Source: Streptomyces antioxidans (lineage in GTDB: Bacteria > Actinomycetota > Actinomycetes > Streptomycetales > Streptomycetaceae). From it: DNA of 64,000 nucleotides. The position numbers and the translations under genes were made by a program. The stretch lies in NCBI RefSeq assembly GCF_000968685.2, contig NZ_LAKD02000076.1, positions 62,001 to 126,000 on the forward strand. The letters run 5' to 3'. Below the pieces are notes generated by a model. It made no database searches and was not told the DNA's origin. It was given only the letters and a program-made list of their open reading frames with translations. This document shows, piece after piece, positions 1 to 7,093 of this stretch. How positions within the stretch are numbered: position 1 is the first letter of the stretch; the number at the start of each line of letters is the position of its first letter.

Positions 1-365
1 AGACCGGTGTCGAGCAGCGCGACGACCATTTGATGGGCCGGGACTTCCTGGACGCCAGAACCTACCCGCACATCCGGTTCATCAGCACCGCCGTGGAGAT
101 CGCGGGCCCGGACGTCTACCGCATGGTCGGGGACCTCACGATCAGAGACATCACCCGCCCCGTCGTCCTGGAGCTCACCTACATCGGACATGTCACGGAC
201 CCCTTCGGCTACCAGCGGGCGGGTTTCGACGGCACGACCACCATCAACCGCTCCGAATGGGGGCTGACGTACAACGCCAGGCTGGCCGAGGGCGGTGCCC
301 TGGTGAGCGAGAAGGTCCGGCTCCAGTTCGACATCGCCGCCATCCGCACCGCCCCCACCGCCTGA
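1..365 (+). CDS. YceI-family lipid-binding protein, 5' end cut by window
   Basis: This is the C-terminal part of a YceI-like protein. The reading frame is open from base 3 to the stop at 363-365, so the start lies before the window. The visible part begins with GVEQRDDHLMGRDFLD and ends with a run of beta strands (GDLTIRDITRPVVLELTY, then a conserved W in RSEWGLTYN). This matches the YceI pattern of an RD-HL-S-DFF/L segment followed by lipocalin-like strands. YceI proteins form an extended beta-barrel that binds polyisoprenoid or other amphiphilic ligands; the ligand here is unknown. About 120 residues are visible of a family usually 170-200 long. The next gene is convergent. Confidence 0.85.
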   Translation, partial: TGVEQRDDHLMGRDFLDARTYPHIRFISTAVEIAGPDVYRMVGDLTIRDITRPVVLELTYIGHVTDPFGYQRAGFDGTTTINRSEWGLTYNARLAEGGALVSEKVRLQFDIAAIRTAPTA

Positions 366-444
366 CAGGACCCGGACCGGGGCGCCCTCGTTCGTGGGAA
401 GGGCGCTGAGGGGGGCCGGGCGGCGGCAGCACGGAAGGGGACCG

Positions 445-482
445 GCGCCGTCACACCGGTTTCGCGCCGTCACACCGGTTTC
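445..482. repeat. 19-bp perfect tandem duplication across the hxlR stop codon
   Basis: Bases 445-463 and 464-482 are identical 19-mers (gcgccgtcacaccggtttc). The HxlR stop codon (470-472) lies in the copy nearer the gene, so the tail of the gene has been copied once immediately downstream. The protein is not visibly affected. Confidence 0.9.
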
Positions 483-844
483 GCGGCCGTGGCGGTGAGA
501 TCCAGATTGTCCTCCACCCACAGACGCAGATTCCTGAGCGGGACGGACGCGCTGTGGCCCAGGGAGGAGAGCTCGTACTCCACATGGAGCGGAACGGCCG
601 GGTAGACGGTCCGCTCCACCAGCCCGGCGTCCTCGAGGCGCCGCAGGGTCTGGGTGAGCACCTTGGGGCTGACCCCCTGAAGTCGTCGCTGCAGCGCGCC
701 GAATCGGAGGGGGCCGTCCTCCAGGGCGCCGATGGCCAGCGCCGACCACTTGTTCGCCAGCAGGTCCAGCATGGCGCGGCACGGGCACTGGGCCTCGTAC
801 ACATCATGATGGGCATGCTGGCCCGTGTGGCATCGCGTACTCAT
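470..844 (-). CDS. HxlR-family transcriptional regulator
   Basis: A 124-aa winged-helix regulator. Residues about 20-115 form the HxlR domain: C-P-C-R near residue 22, LANKWSALAIGALEDGPLRF, then the recognition segment GVSPKVLTQTLRRLEDAGLV. The N-terminal cysteines (C5, C20, C22) could allow redox or aldehyde sensing as in some HxlR/YodB members, but this is inference. It is transcribed divergently from an NADP-dependent oxidoreductase (start 988), and the intergenic region holds a palindrome that is a plausible operator. The simplest reading is a repressor of the oxidoreductase and of itself. An HxlR assignment is secure; the inducer is unknown. Confidence 0.9.
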   Translation of the reverse strand: MSTRCHTGQHAHHDVYEAQCPCRAMLDLLANKWSALAIGALEDGPLRFGALQRRLQGVSPKVLTQTLRRLEDAGLVERTVYPAVPLHVEYELSSLGHSASVPLRNLRLWVEDNLDLTATAAKPV

Positions 845-871
845 GGAGGAAACCTTCCGGGCCGCTTCGTA

Positions 872-886
872 CTACCCAAAAGGTAG
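872..886. promoter_or_regulatory. Candidate HxlR operator between divergent genes
   Basis: CTACC-caaaa-GGTAG is an inverted repeat with 5-bp arms, 28 bp before the HxlR start. A related GGTAACC palindrome lies 14 bp further on. Position and symmetry suit autoregulation and control of the oxidoreductase at 988. Assignment to HxlR is inferred from location only. Confidence 0.5.
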
Positions 887-987
887 CAGTGTCCCTTGTG
901 GGTAACCAGGTCCCCGGGGTTAGCGTGCGAGCGCGTTCGGACAGCGGGCGTGGAAGAGGAAGACTCGGATGAGCTCAGGAGGCACAC

Positions 988-1956
988 ATGTCCAGGTCCA
1001 CGATGCGTGCGGTGGTACAGGACGCGCTCGGCGGCCCGGAGGTGCTGCGTGTGGCGGAAGTCGCACGGCCGGAGCCGCTGCCCACCGAGGTGCTGGTGCG
1101 GGTGCGCGCCGCCGGTGTCAACCCGGTCGACTGGAAGACCCGTCAGGGCGGCGGTATGGCGGGCGTGCTGGGCGAGCCGCCGTTCACCCTGGGCTGGGAC
1201 GTCTCCGGTGTGGTGGAGGAGGTCGGGTTCGGGGTCACCACGCTGGCTCCCGGGGACGAGGTGTACGGGATGCCGTGGTTCCCCCGTCAGGCGGGTGGCT
1301 ACGCCGAGTTCGTGACGGCCCCGTCCCGTCAATTCGCCCGTAAGCCCGCCACGTTGAGCCATGAGGCCGCGGCCGCCGTGCCGCTGGCGGCGCTGACGGC
1401 CTGGCAGATCCTGGTGGACACCGCGAAGGTGGAGGCCGGTCAGCGGGTTCTGGTGCACGCCGCCGCCGGTGGCGTCGGCCACTTCGCCGTCCAGTTCGCC
1501 CGGCACCTGGGGGCGTGGGTCGTGGGGACCGCCCGGGCGAGCCGCCACGAATGGCTCGGCCGTCTCGGAGCGGCGGAGCTGATCGACTACACCGAGCAGC
1601 GCTTCGAGGACGCGGTGGAGAACGTCGATGTGGTGATCGACCTGCTGGGGGAGGGGCACGACGCCACCAGCACCCGGTCCTTGGAGGTGGTCACGAAGGG
1701 GGGACTGCTGGTGGCCGTCCCCGGTGGCGTCAGCCCCGAGCTGCGGGAGGCCGCGGACGCCCGCTCCGTGCGCACCAGCCCCTTCCTCGTCGAGCCGGAC
1801 GGGGCCGCCCTGACCACCATCGCCGGACTGATCGACCAGGGCGCGGTCGAGGTCGAGGTCGCGGACGTCTTCCCGCTGGAGGAGGCCGCCCGCGCCCACC
1901 GCCGTGGGGAGGACGGCCACACCCGGGGCAAGCTGGTGCTCCGCACCGGCGCCTGA
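988..1956 (+). CDS. NADP-dependent quinone/enone oxidoreductase (MDR superfamily)
   Basis: A 322-aa medium-chain dehydrogenase/reductase without catalytic zinc ligands. The GroES-like N-terminal half (residues about 1-120) contains RAAGVNPVDWKTR and PFTLGWDVSGVVEEVG. The Rossmann half begins near residue 145 with VLVHAAAGGVGHFAVQFARHLGA, cut here to the nucleotide-binding AxxGGVGxxA signature. This pattern matches QOR/zeta-crystallin-like reductases that reduce quinones or unsaturated carbonyls with NADPH. The start is supported by AGGAGG at 976-981, 6 bp upstream. It is divergent from the HxlR regulator, a common arrangement for electrophile-responsive reductases. The substrate cannot be read from sequence. 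Confidence 0.9.
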   Translation: MSRSTMRAVVQDALGGPEVLRVAEVARPEPLPTEVLVRVRAAGVNPVDWKTRQGGGMAGVLGEPPFTLGWDVSGVVEEVGFGVTTLAPGDEVYGMPWFPRQAGGYAEFVTAPSRQFARKPATLSHEAAAAVPLAALTAWQILVDTAKVEAGQRVLVHAAAGGVGHFAVQFARHLGAWVVGTARASRHEWLGRLGAAELIDYTEQRFEDAVENVDVVIDLLGEGHDATSTRSLEVVTKGGLLVAVPGGVSPELREAADARSVRTSPFLVEPDGAALTTIAGLIDQGAVEVEVADVFPLEEAARAHRRGEDGHTRGKLVLRTGA

Positions 1957-2041
1957 CAGCCGACGTTACGCCCCACGGCGGGGCGGCCCCTTGATAGATT
2001 TCACACACCTAGCAGCCGTTCAACCATATGAATGGGCGTCG

Positions 2042-3316
2042 ATGTCTGACGGAGCACCCCTGCGGATCACGGATGTCACCGTCACCCCGGTCGCCTTCCG
2101 CGATCCGGCCCTGCTCAACTCCGTCGGCGTCCACGAACCCTTCGCGCTCCGCTCGATCGTGCGGATCCACACCGACGCGGGCCTGACCGGGCTCGGCGAG
2201 ACCTACGCGGACGAGCGCCACCTGGAGCGCCTGGCGGCCGTGGGGCACGAGATCGCCGGGCTGGACGCCTTCGCCACCGAGGAGCTGCACCAGCGCGTGA
2301 AGCGGGTCATCGACCGCGTGGGCGGCTCCGGCGGCTCCGGGCTCACCGGCATGATCACCACCAGCAGCACCGTCGACCGCGTCGTCTCCCCGTTCGAGGT
2401 GGCGCTCCTGGACATCCAGGGCAAGGCCATCGGCCGCCCGGTCAGCGATCTGCTCGGCGGCGCCGTGCGGTCCGCCGTCCCGTTCAGCGCGTACCTCTTC
2501 TACAAGTGGGCGGCCCATCCGGGCCAGGAGCCGGACGAGTGGGGCGAGGCCCTTGACCCCGACGCCATCGTGGCGCAGGCCCGCCGGATGGTGGACGGCT
2601 ACGGCTTCACCGCGATCAAGCTCAAGGGCGGTGTCCGGCCCCCGGAGGAGGAGATCGAGGCGATACGGGCGCTGCGCCGCGCCTTCCCCGGCCATCCGCT
2701 GCGCCTGGACCCCAATGCCGTCTGGACGGTGGAGACCTCGGCGAGGGTCGGGCGCGCGCTCGGGGGCGTGCTGGAGTACCTGGAGGACCCCACACCGGGG
2801 ATCGACGGCATGGCCGCGGTCGCCCGTGAGGTCCCCATGCCGCTGGCCACCAACATGTGTGTGGTCGCCTTCGACGAGCTGGCCCCCGCGGTGGCCGCCG
2901 ACGCCGTCCAGGTGGTCCTCTCCGACCACCACTACTGGGGCGGACTGCGCCGCTCCAAGCTGCTCTCCGGCATCTGCGACACCTTCGGCATGGGCCTGTC
3001 CATGCACTCGAACTCGCATCTGGGCATCAGCCTGGCCGCGATGACCCACCTCGCCGCGGCCACCCCGAACCTCACCTACGCCTGTGACACCCACTGGCCG
3101 TGGAAGACCGAGGACGTGATCGTGGACGGCGCGCTGACCTTCGTGGACGGCGCGGTGCCCGTGCCCCGCGCCCCCGGGCTCGGCGTGGAGCTCGACCCCG
3201 ACGCCCTGGCGCGGCTGCATGAGCAGTACGTCCGGTGCGGACTGCGCAACCGCGATGACACCGGGTACATGCGGCGCTTCGTACCGTCCTTCCGGGCGGA
3301 CCTCGCCCGCTGGTAG
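2042..3316 (+). CDS. gudD: Glucarate dehydratase family enzyme (enolase superfamily)
   Basis: A 424-aa enolase-superfamily protein resembling D-glucarate dehydratase, which converts glucarate to 5-keto-4-deoxyglucarate. Diagnostic pieces are ITTSSTVDRVVSPFEVALLD, the K-x-K base motif AIKLKGG, metal ligands in DPNAVW, EDPTPG and TNMCV, and the acid/base histidine in SMHSNSHLGIS. The length fits GudD (about 420-450). The ATG at 2042 is chosen because homology starts right after it; no strong Shine-Dalgarno is visible, and the stretch before it (1991-2030) is AT-rich relative to its surroundings, as a promoter might be. No glucarate transporter or aldolase is adjacent, so its pathway partners are elsewhere. 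Galactarate or idarate as substrate cannot be excluded. Confidence 0.87.
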   Translation: MSDGAPLRITDVTVTPVAFRDPALLNSVGVHEPFALRSIVRIHTDAGLTGLGETYADERHLERLAAVGHEIAGLDAFATEELHQRVKRVIDRVGGSGGSGLTGMITTSSTVDRVVSPFEVALLDIQGKAIGRPVSDLLGGAVRSAVPFSAYLFYKWAAHPGQEPDEWGEALDPDAIVAQARRMVDGYGFTAIKLKGGVRPPEEEIEAIRALRRAFPGHPLRLDPNAVWTVETSARVGRALGGVLEYLEDPTPGIDGMAAVAREVPMPLATNMCVVAFDELAPAVAADAVQVVLSDHHYWGGLRRSKLLSGICDTFGMGLSMHSNSHLGISLAAMTHLAAATPNLTYACDTHWPWKTEDVIVDGALTFVDGAVPVPRAPGLGVELDPDALARLHEQYVRCGLRNRDDTGYMRRFVPSFRADLARW

Positions 3317-3481
3317 CCCGCCACCACCGCGGCTCACCTCCCGCGATACCTCGATTGAAGGAGGCCGACCCCGGTCACCTGGTGTACCCGGATCTCGGCT
3401 AGGCGTACGAAGCCGCAGGCCAGGACCTCTTCTTAGCCTCTGGGGGACGGAAGAAGTCGCCGACCCCGGAAGTGCTGAGTC

Positions 3482-5419
3482 TTGTCTGCTCCTGCTCCTG
3501 CTCCCGCTCCTCGCGCACGGATCACCCCCGACCGGACCGACCGCCGCCGCCGGCGCATGGTGGCCGCGGCGGTCGTGGCCGGACTGACCCTCGGAGCCCT
3601 GGCCGCGCCCGCGGCGGGCGCCGCGGACCACCACGCGCGGTACGCCGCGGGGACGGCCGCTCCCCGGGTCGACACCGGCTCTCCGGTGCGGGTGAACCAG
3701 GTCGGCTATCTGACCCACGGCCCCAAGAAGGGCACCGTGGTCACCCCCGCCACCAAGCCGCTGACCTGGACGCTCCGGGCCGCCGACGGCACCCAGCGGG
3801 CGAGCGGGACCACCACTCCCGCGGGCGTGGACCCCAGCTCCCGGCAACACGTCCAGACCTTCGACTTCAGCGAGGTCACGGACGCGGGCAAGGGGTACAC
3901 CATCGCCATCGGCGGCAAGAAGAGCGAGCCGTTCGCCATCGGCGACCACCTCTACGACTCGCTGCGCGGCGACGCGCTCGCGTACTTCTACCACAACCGC
4001 AGCGGCATCAAGATCGACGCGGATCTCGTGGGCTCCGAGTACGCCCGCCCCGCGGGTCATGACAGGGCGGCCCCCCACCGGGGCGACACCGACGTCCCGT
4101 GCGTCAAGGGCGGGTGCGACTATCGCCGCGATGTCGCCGGTGGCTGGTACGACGCCGGTGACCAGGGCAAGTACGTCGTCAACGGCGGCATCTCGGTGGC
4201 CCAGCTGATGTCCGCGTACGAGCGCACCCAGACCACCAAGGGCGCCGACGCCGCGTCGCTCGGCGACGGCAGGCTCCGGGTGCCCGAGCGCGGCAACGGC
4301 GTCCCGGACATCCTGGACGAGGCCCGCTGGGAGATGGAATTCCTGCTGCGCATGCAGGTGCCGCAGGGCAAGCCGCTCGCCGGGATGGCGTTCCACAAGG
4401 TGCACGACAAGCAGTGGACCGGATTCCCGACCCGGCCGGACCAGGACAGGCAACAGCGCGAGCTGCACAAGCCGTCCACCGCGGCCACGCTCAACCTGGC
4501 GGCGTCCGCCGCGCAGAGCGCCCGGCTGTTCAAGTCCTACGACCCGGAGTTCGCCGCCCGCTGTCTGCACGCGGCCCGGACCGCGTGGGACGCGGCCAAG
4601 GCCCATCCGAAGGTCTTCGCCAGCGACAAGGACTCCACGGGCGGCGGCGCCTACGGCGACCGGTATGTCGGCGACGAGTTCTACTGGGCCGCGGCCGAGC
4701 TGTTCATCACCACCGGCGACCACGGCTACGCCAAGGCGGTGCTCGACTCGCCGCTCCACCGCGACCCGGGCGCGCTCTTCCCGCGCGGCGGCGCCATGTC
4801 CTGGGCCTCCACCGCGGGCCTCGGAGCGCTGGACCTGGCCACCGTCCCCAACAAGCTCACCGCACAGCAGCGCGCCGAGGCGCGCGCGATGGTGACGAAG
4901 GCCGCCGACCGCTACGCCGCGGACTCCGCGAAGTCGCCCTACGGCGTGCCGTACGCGCCGAAGGACGGTCAGTACGAGTGGGGCTCCAACAGCCAGGTGC
5001 TCAACAACATGGTCGTGCTCGCCACCGCCCACGACCTGACGGGCAAGCCCCGCTACCTCGACGCGGTGCTCCGCGGCATGGACTACCTGCTGGGCGGCAA
5101 TCCGCTCAACCAGTCCTATGTCACCGGCCACGGCGAACGGGACGCGCACAACCAGCACCACCGCTTCTGGGCCCACCAGCGCGACCACCGGCTGCCGCGT
5201 CCGGCGCCCGGTTCGCTGGCGGGCGGCCCGAACTCCGGGCTGCAGGACCCGGTGGCCAAGAAGAAGCTGAAGGGCTGCGCCCCGGCGATGTGCTACACCG
5301 ACGGCCTGATGGCGTTCTCCACCAACGAGATCACCATCAACTGGAACGCGCCACTGGCCTGGGTCGCCTCGTACGTCGACGGTCTGGGCGGCGGCACGGC
5401 GGAGCGGCCCGGGCACTGA
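3482..5419 (+). CDS. Secreted GH9 endoglucanase with N-terminal Ig-like domain
   Basis: A 645-aa secreted cellulase. A basic stretch followed by MVAAAVVAGLTLGALA forms the signal peptide, ending at AAGAA. An Ig-like CelD_N domain follows (about 65-150: SPVRVNQVGYL). The GH9 (alpha/alpha)6 domain contains GGWYDAGDQGKYV with the catalytic Asp pair and the late STNEITINWNAPLAW motif with the general-acid Glu. No carbohydrate-binding module is present. The start is TTG at 3482 with a weak GGAAG 9 bp upstream; an ATG at 3557 would leave a shorter but still plausible signal peptide. The 165-bp upstream region shows a repeated GCCGACCCCGG (3363 and 3459) but no CebR-type box and no riboswitch that I recognise. 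Confidence 0.9.
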   Translation: MSAPAPAPAPRARITPDRTDRRRRRMVAAAVVAGLTLGALAAPAAGAADHHARYAAGTAAPRVDTGSPVRVNQVGYLTHGPKKGTVVTPATKPLTWTLRAADGTQRASGTTTPAGVDPSSRQHVQTFDFSEVTDAGKGYTIAIGGKKSEPFAIGDHLYDSLRGDALAYFYHNRSGIKIDADLVGSEYARPAGHDRAAPHRGDTDVPCVKGGCDYRRDVAGGWYDAGDQGKYVVNGGISVAQLMSAYERTQTTKGADAASLGDGRLRVPERGNGVPDILDEARWEMEFLLRMQVPQGKPLAGMAFHKVHDKQWTGFPTRPDQDRQQRELHKPSTAATLNLAASAAQSARLFKSYDPEFAARCLHAARTAWDAAKAHPKVFASDKDSTGGGAYGDRYVGDEFYWAAAELFITTGDHGYAKAVLDSPLHRDPGALFPRGGAMSWASTAGLGALDLATVPNKLTAQQRAEARAMVTKAADRYAADSAKSPYGVPYAPKDGQYEWGSNSQVLNNMVVLATAHDLTGKPRYLDAVLRGMDYLLGGNPLNQSYVTGHGERDAHNQHHRFWAHQRDHRLPRPAPGSLAGGPNSGLQDPVAKKKLKGCAPAMCYTDGLMAFSTNEITINWNAPLAWVASYVDGLGGGTAERPGH

Positions 5420-5460
5420 CCGGCCCGGCCGCGAGCTGACCCGGCCCGGCCACAACACGC

Positions 5461-5498
5461 CGCCGCCCACCCGCGTGCTCGGGCGCGGGTGGGCGGCG
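5461..5498. terminator. Bidirectional terminator between GH9 gene and argG
   Basis: A perfect 15-bp stem (5461-5475 with 5484-5498) and an 8-nt loop lie between two convergent genes. There is no U-tract, which is usual for terminators in high-GC actinobacteria. Confidence 0.8.
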
Positions 5499-5517
5499 GA
5501 CCAGGGAAGCGGGGAGG

Positions 5518-6966
5518 TCAGTCGGCGCCGAACTCCATCGCGGCGCGGTCGAGCAGCATGTCCTGCCCGGACACGTGCCCGTCCGAGGCGATCGCCTCGG
5601 AGGCGCCCTGCGGCATCGCACCGATCAGTCCGGTGGAGGCCGCCTGTGCGGCGCCGATCAGCGCCGGATGCGAGCTGCCGACCATGCCGAGACCGGCGTA
5701 CTGCTCCAGCTTGGCGCGCGAGTCGGCGATGTCGAGGTTGCGCATGGTCAGCTGGCCGATCCGGTCCACGGGGCCGAAGGCGGCGTCCTCGGTCCGCTCC
5801 ATGGAGAGCTTGTCCGGGTGGTAGCTGAACGCCGGTCCCGAGGTGTCCAGGATGGAGTAGTCCTCACCGCGCCGCAGTCGCAGGGTCACCTCGCCGGTGA
5901 TCGCCGCACCGACCCAGCGCTGCAGCGACTCGCGCACCATCAGCGCCTGCGGGTCCAGCCAGCGGCCCTCGTACATCAGCCGGCCGAGGCGGCGCCCCTC
6001 GCCGTGGTAGGTGGCGAGGGTGTCCTCGTTGTGGATCGCGTTGACCAGCCGCTCGTACGCCGCGTGCAGCAGCGCCATCCCCGGCGCCTCGTAGATGCCC
6101 CGGCTCTTGGCCTCGATGACGCGGTTCTCGATCTGGTCGGACATGCCCATGCCGTGGCGCCCGCCGATGGCGTTGGCCTCCAGCACCAGATCGACGGCGG
6201 AGGCGAACTCCTTGCCGTTGATCGTCACCGGGCGGCCCTGCTCGAAGCCGATCGTGACGTCCTCGGCCGCTATCTCGACGGACGGGTCCCAGAACCGCAC
6301 GCCCATGATCGGCTGGACGATCTCGATACCGGTGTCGAGGTGCTCGAGCGACTTGGCCTCGTGGGTGGCGCCCCAGATGTTGGCGTCGGTGGAGTACGCC
6401 TTCTCGGCGCTGTCCCGGTAGGGCAGGCCATGGGCGAGCAGCCACTCCGACATCTCCTTGCGGCCACCGAGCTCGCTCACGAAGTCGGCGTCCAGCCACG
6501 GCTTGTAGATCCGCAGGGAGGGGTTGGCCAGCAGGCCGTAGCGGTAGAACCGCTCGATGTCATTGCCCTTGAAGGTGGAGCCGTCGCCCCAGATCTGCAC
6601 ATTGTCCTCGAGCATGGCGCGCACCAGCAGGGTGCCGGTGACCGCCCGCCCGAGCGGAGTGGTGTTGAAGTAGCTGCGGCCGCCGGAGCGGATGTGGAAC
6701 GCCCCGCAGGCGAGGGCCGCGAGCCCCTCCTCCACCAGGGCCGCGCGGCAGTCCACCAGCCGGGCGACCTCCGCGCCGTACGTCGTGGCGCGCCCGGGGA
6801 CCGAGGCGATGTCGGGCTCGTCGTACTGGCCGATGTCGGCGGTGTAGGTGCAGGGCACCGCGCCCTTGTCGCGCATCCACGCGACCGCTACCGAGGTGTC
6901 GAGGCCGCCGGAGAAGGCGATCCCGACGCGTTCGCCGACAGGGAGGGAGGTGAGAACTTTGGACAC
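5518..6966 (-). CDS. argG: Argininosuccinate synthase
   Basis: A 482-aa enzyme of the longer ArgG type. It ligates citrulline and aspartate with ATP to make argininosuccinate in arginine synthesis. The PP-loop ATPase motif is GIAFSGGLDTSVAVAWM at residues 14-30; further signatures are RSYFNTTPLG, IWGDGSTFKGND and STDANIWGATHEAKSLE. The longer C-terminal extension is typical of this ArgG subgroup. The start is GTG at 6966, with no clear Shine-Dalgarno. The upstream region holds palindromic TGCAT-type half sites suited to ArgR (6975-7001). It stands alone, without argH, which also occurs in streptomycetes where argG is separate from the main arg cluster. Confidence 0.95.
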   Translation of the reverse strand: MSKVLTSLPVGERVGIAFSGGLDTSVAVAWMRDKGAVPCTYTADIGQYDEPDIASVPGRATTYGAEVARLVDCRAALVEEGLAALACGAFHIRSGGRSYFNTTPLGRAVTGTLLVRAMLEDNVQIWGDGSTFKGNDIERFYRYGLLANPSLRIYKPWLDADFVSELGGRKEMSEWLLAHGLPYRDSAEKAYSTDANIWGATHEAKSLEHLDTGIEIVQPIMGVRFWDPSVEIAAEDVTIGFEQGRPVTINGKEFASAVDLVLEANAIGGRHGMGMSDQIENRVIEAKSRGIYEAPGMALLHAAYERLVNAIHNEDTLATYHGEGRRLGRLMYEGRWLDPQALMVRESLQRWVGAAITGEVTLRLRRGEDYSILDTSGPAFSYHPDKLSMERTEDAAFGPVDRIGQLTMRNLDIADSRAKLEQYAGLGMVGSSHPALIGAAQAASTGLIGAMPQGASEAIASDGHVSGQDMLLDRAAMEFGAD

Positions 6967-6974
6967 AGCAGGAG

Positions 6975-7001
6975 TATGCAGTCTTACGCATGATCATGCA
7001 A
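6975..7001. promoter_or_regulatory. Probable ARG box (ArgR operator) upstream of argG
   Basis: TATGCA at 6975-6980 and the perfect palindrome GCATGATCATGC at 6988-6999 sit 9-33 bp before the argG start. Streptomyces ARG boxes are built from paired TGCAT/ATGCA half sites, so repression by arginine-ArgR is likely. Confidence 0.6.
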
Positions 7002-7036
7002 GGCTCCCTGCTAATGACCTTGATCTACACCTCGTT

Positions 7037-7086
7037 CCCCGCGCTCCGCCGGGCCGGGAACCGGGGCGCCCGGGCGGAGCGCGGGG
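7037..7086 (-). terminator. Terminator of the alpha-glucan operon
   Basis: A perfect 14-bp stem, 7037-7050 with 7073-7086, with a GC-rich 22-nt interior that can itself fold. It lies 8 bp past the stop of the GH87-type gene. Confidence 0.7.
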
Positions 7087-7093
7087 GTGAGGG

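Noticed and set aside
3317..3481. Possible riboswitch (c-di-AMP type) before the GH9 gene
   Set aside because: Such leaders occur before streptomycete wall hydrolases, but the conserved core blocks could not be matched here.
2009..5470. Very long open frame (1153 codons) on the minus strand opposite the glucarate dehydratase and GH9 genes
   Set aside because: It lies antisense to two clear genes, has no domain, and is composed of G/A/R/V-rich sequence typical of shadow frames in high-GC DNA. The same applies to long frames at 8991-11882 (+), 21017-23989 (+) and 14776-17055 (+).
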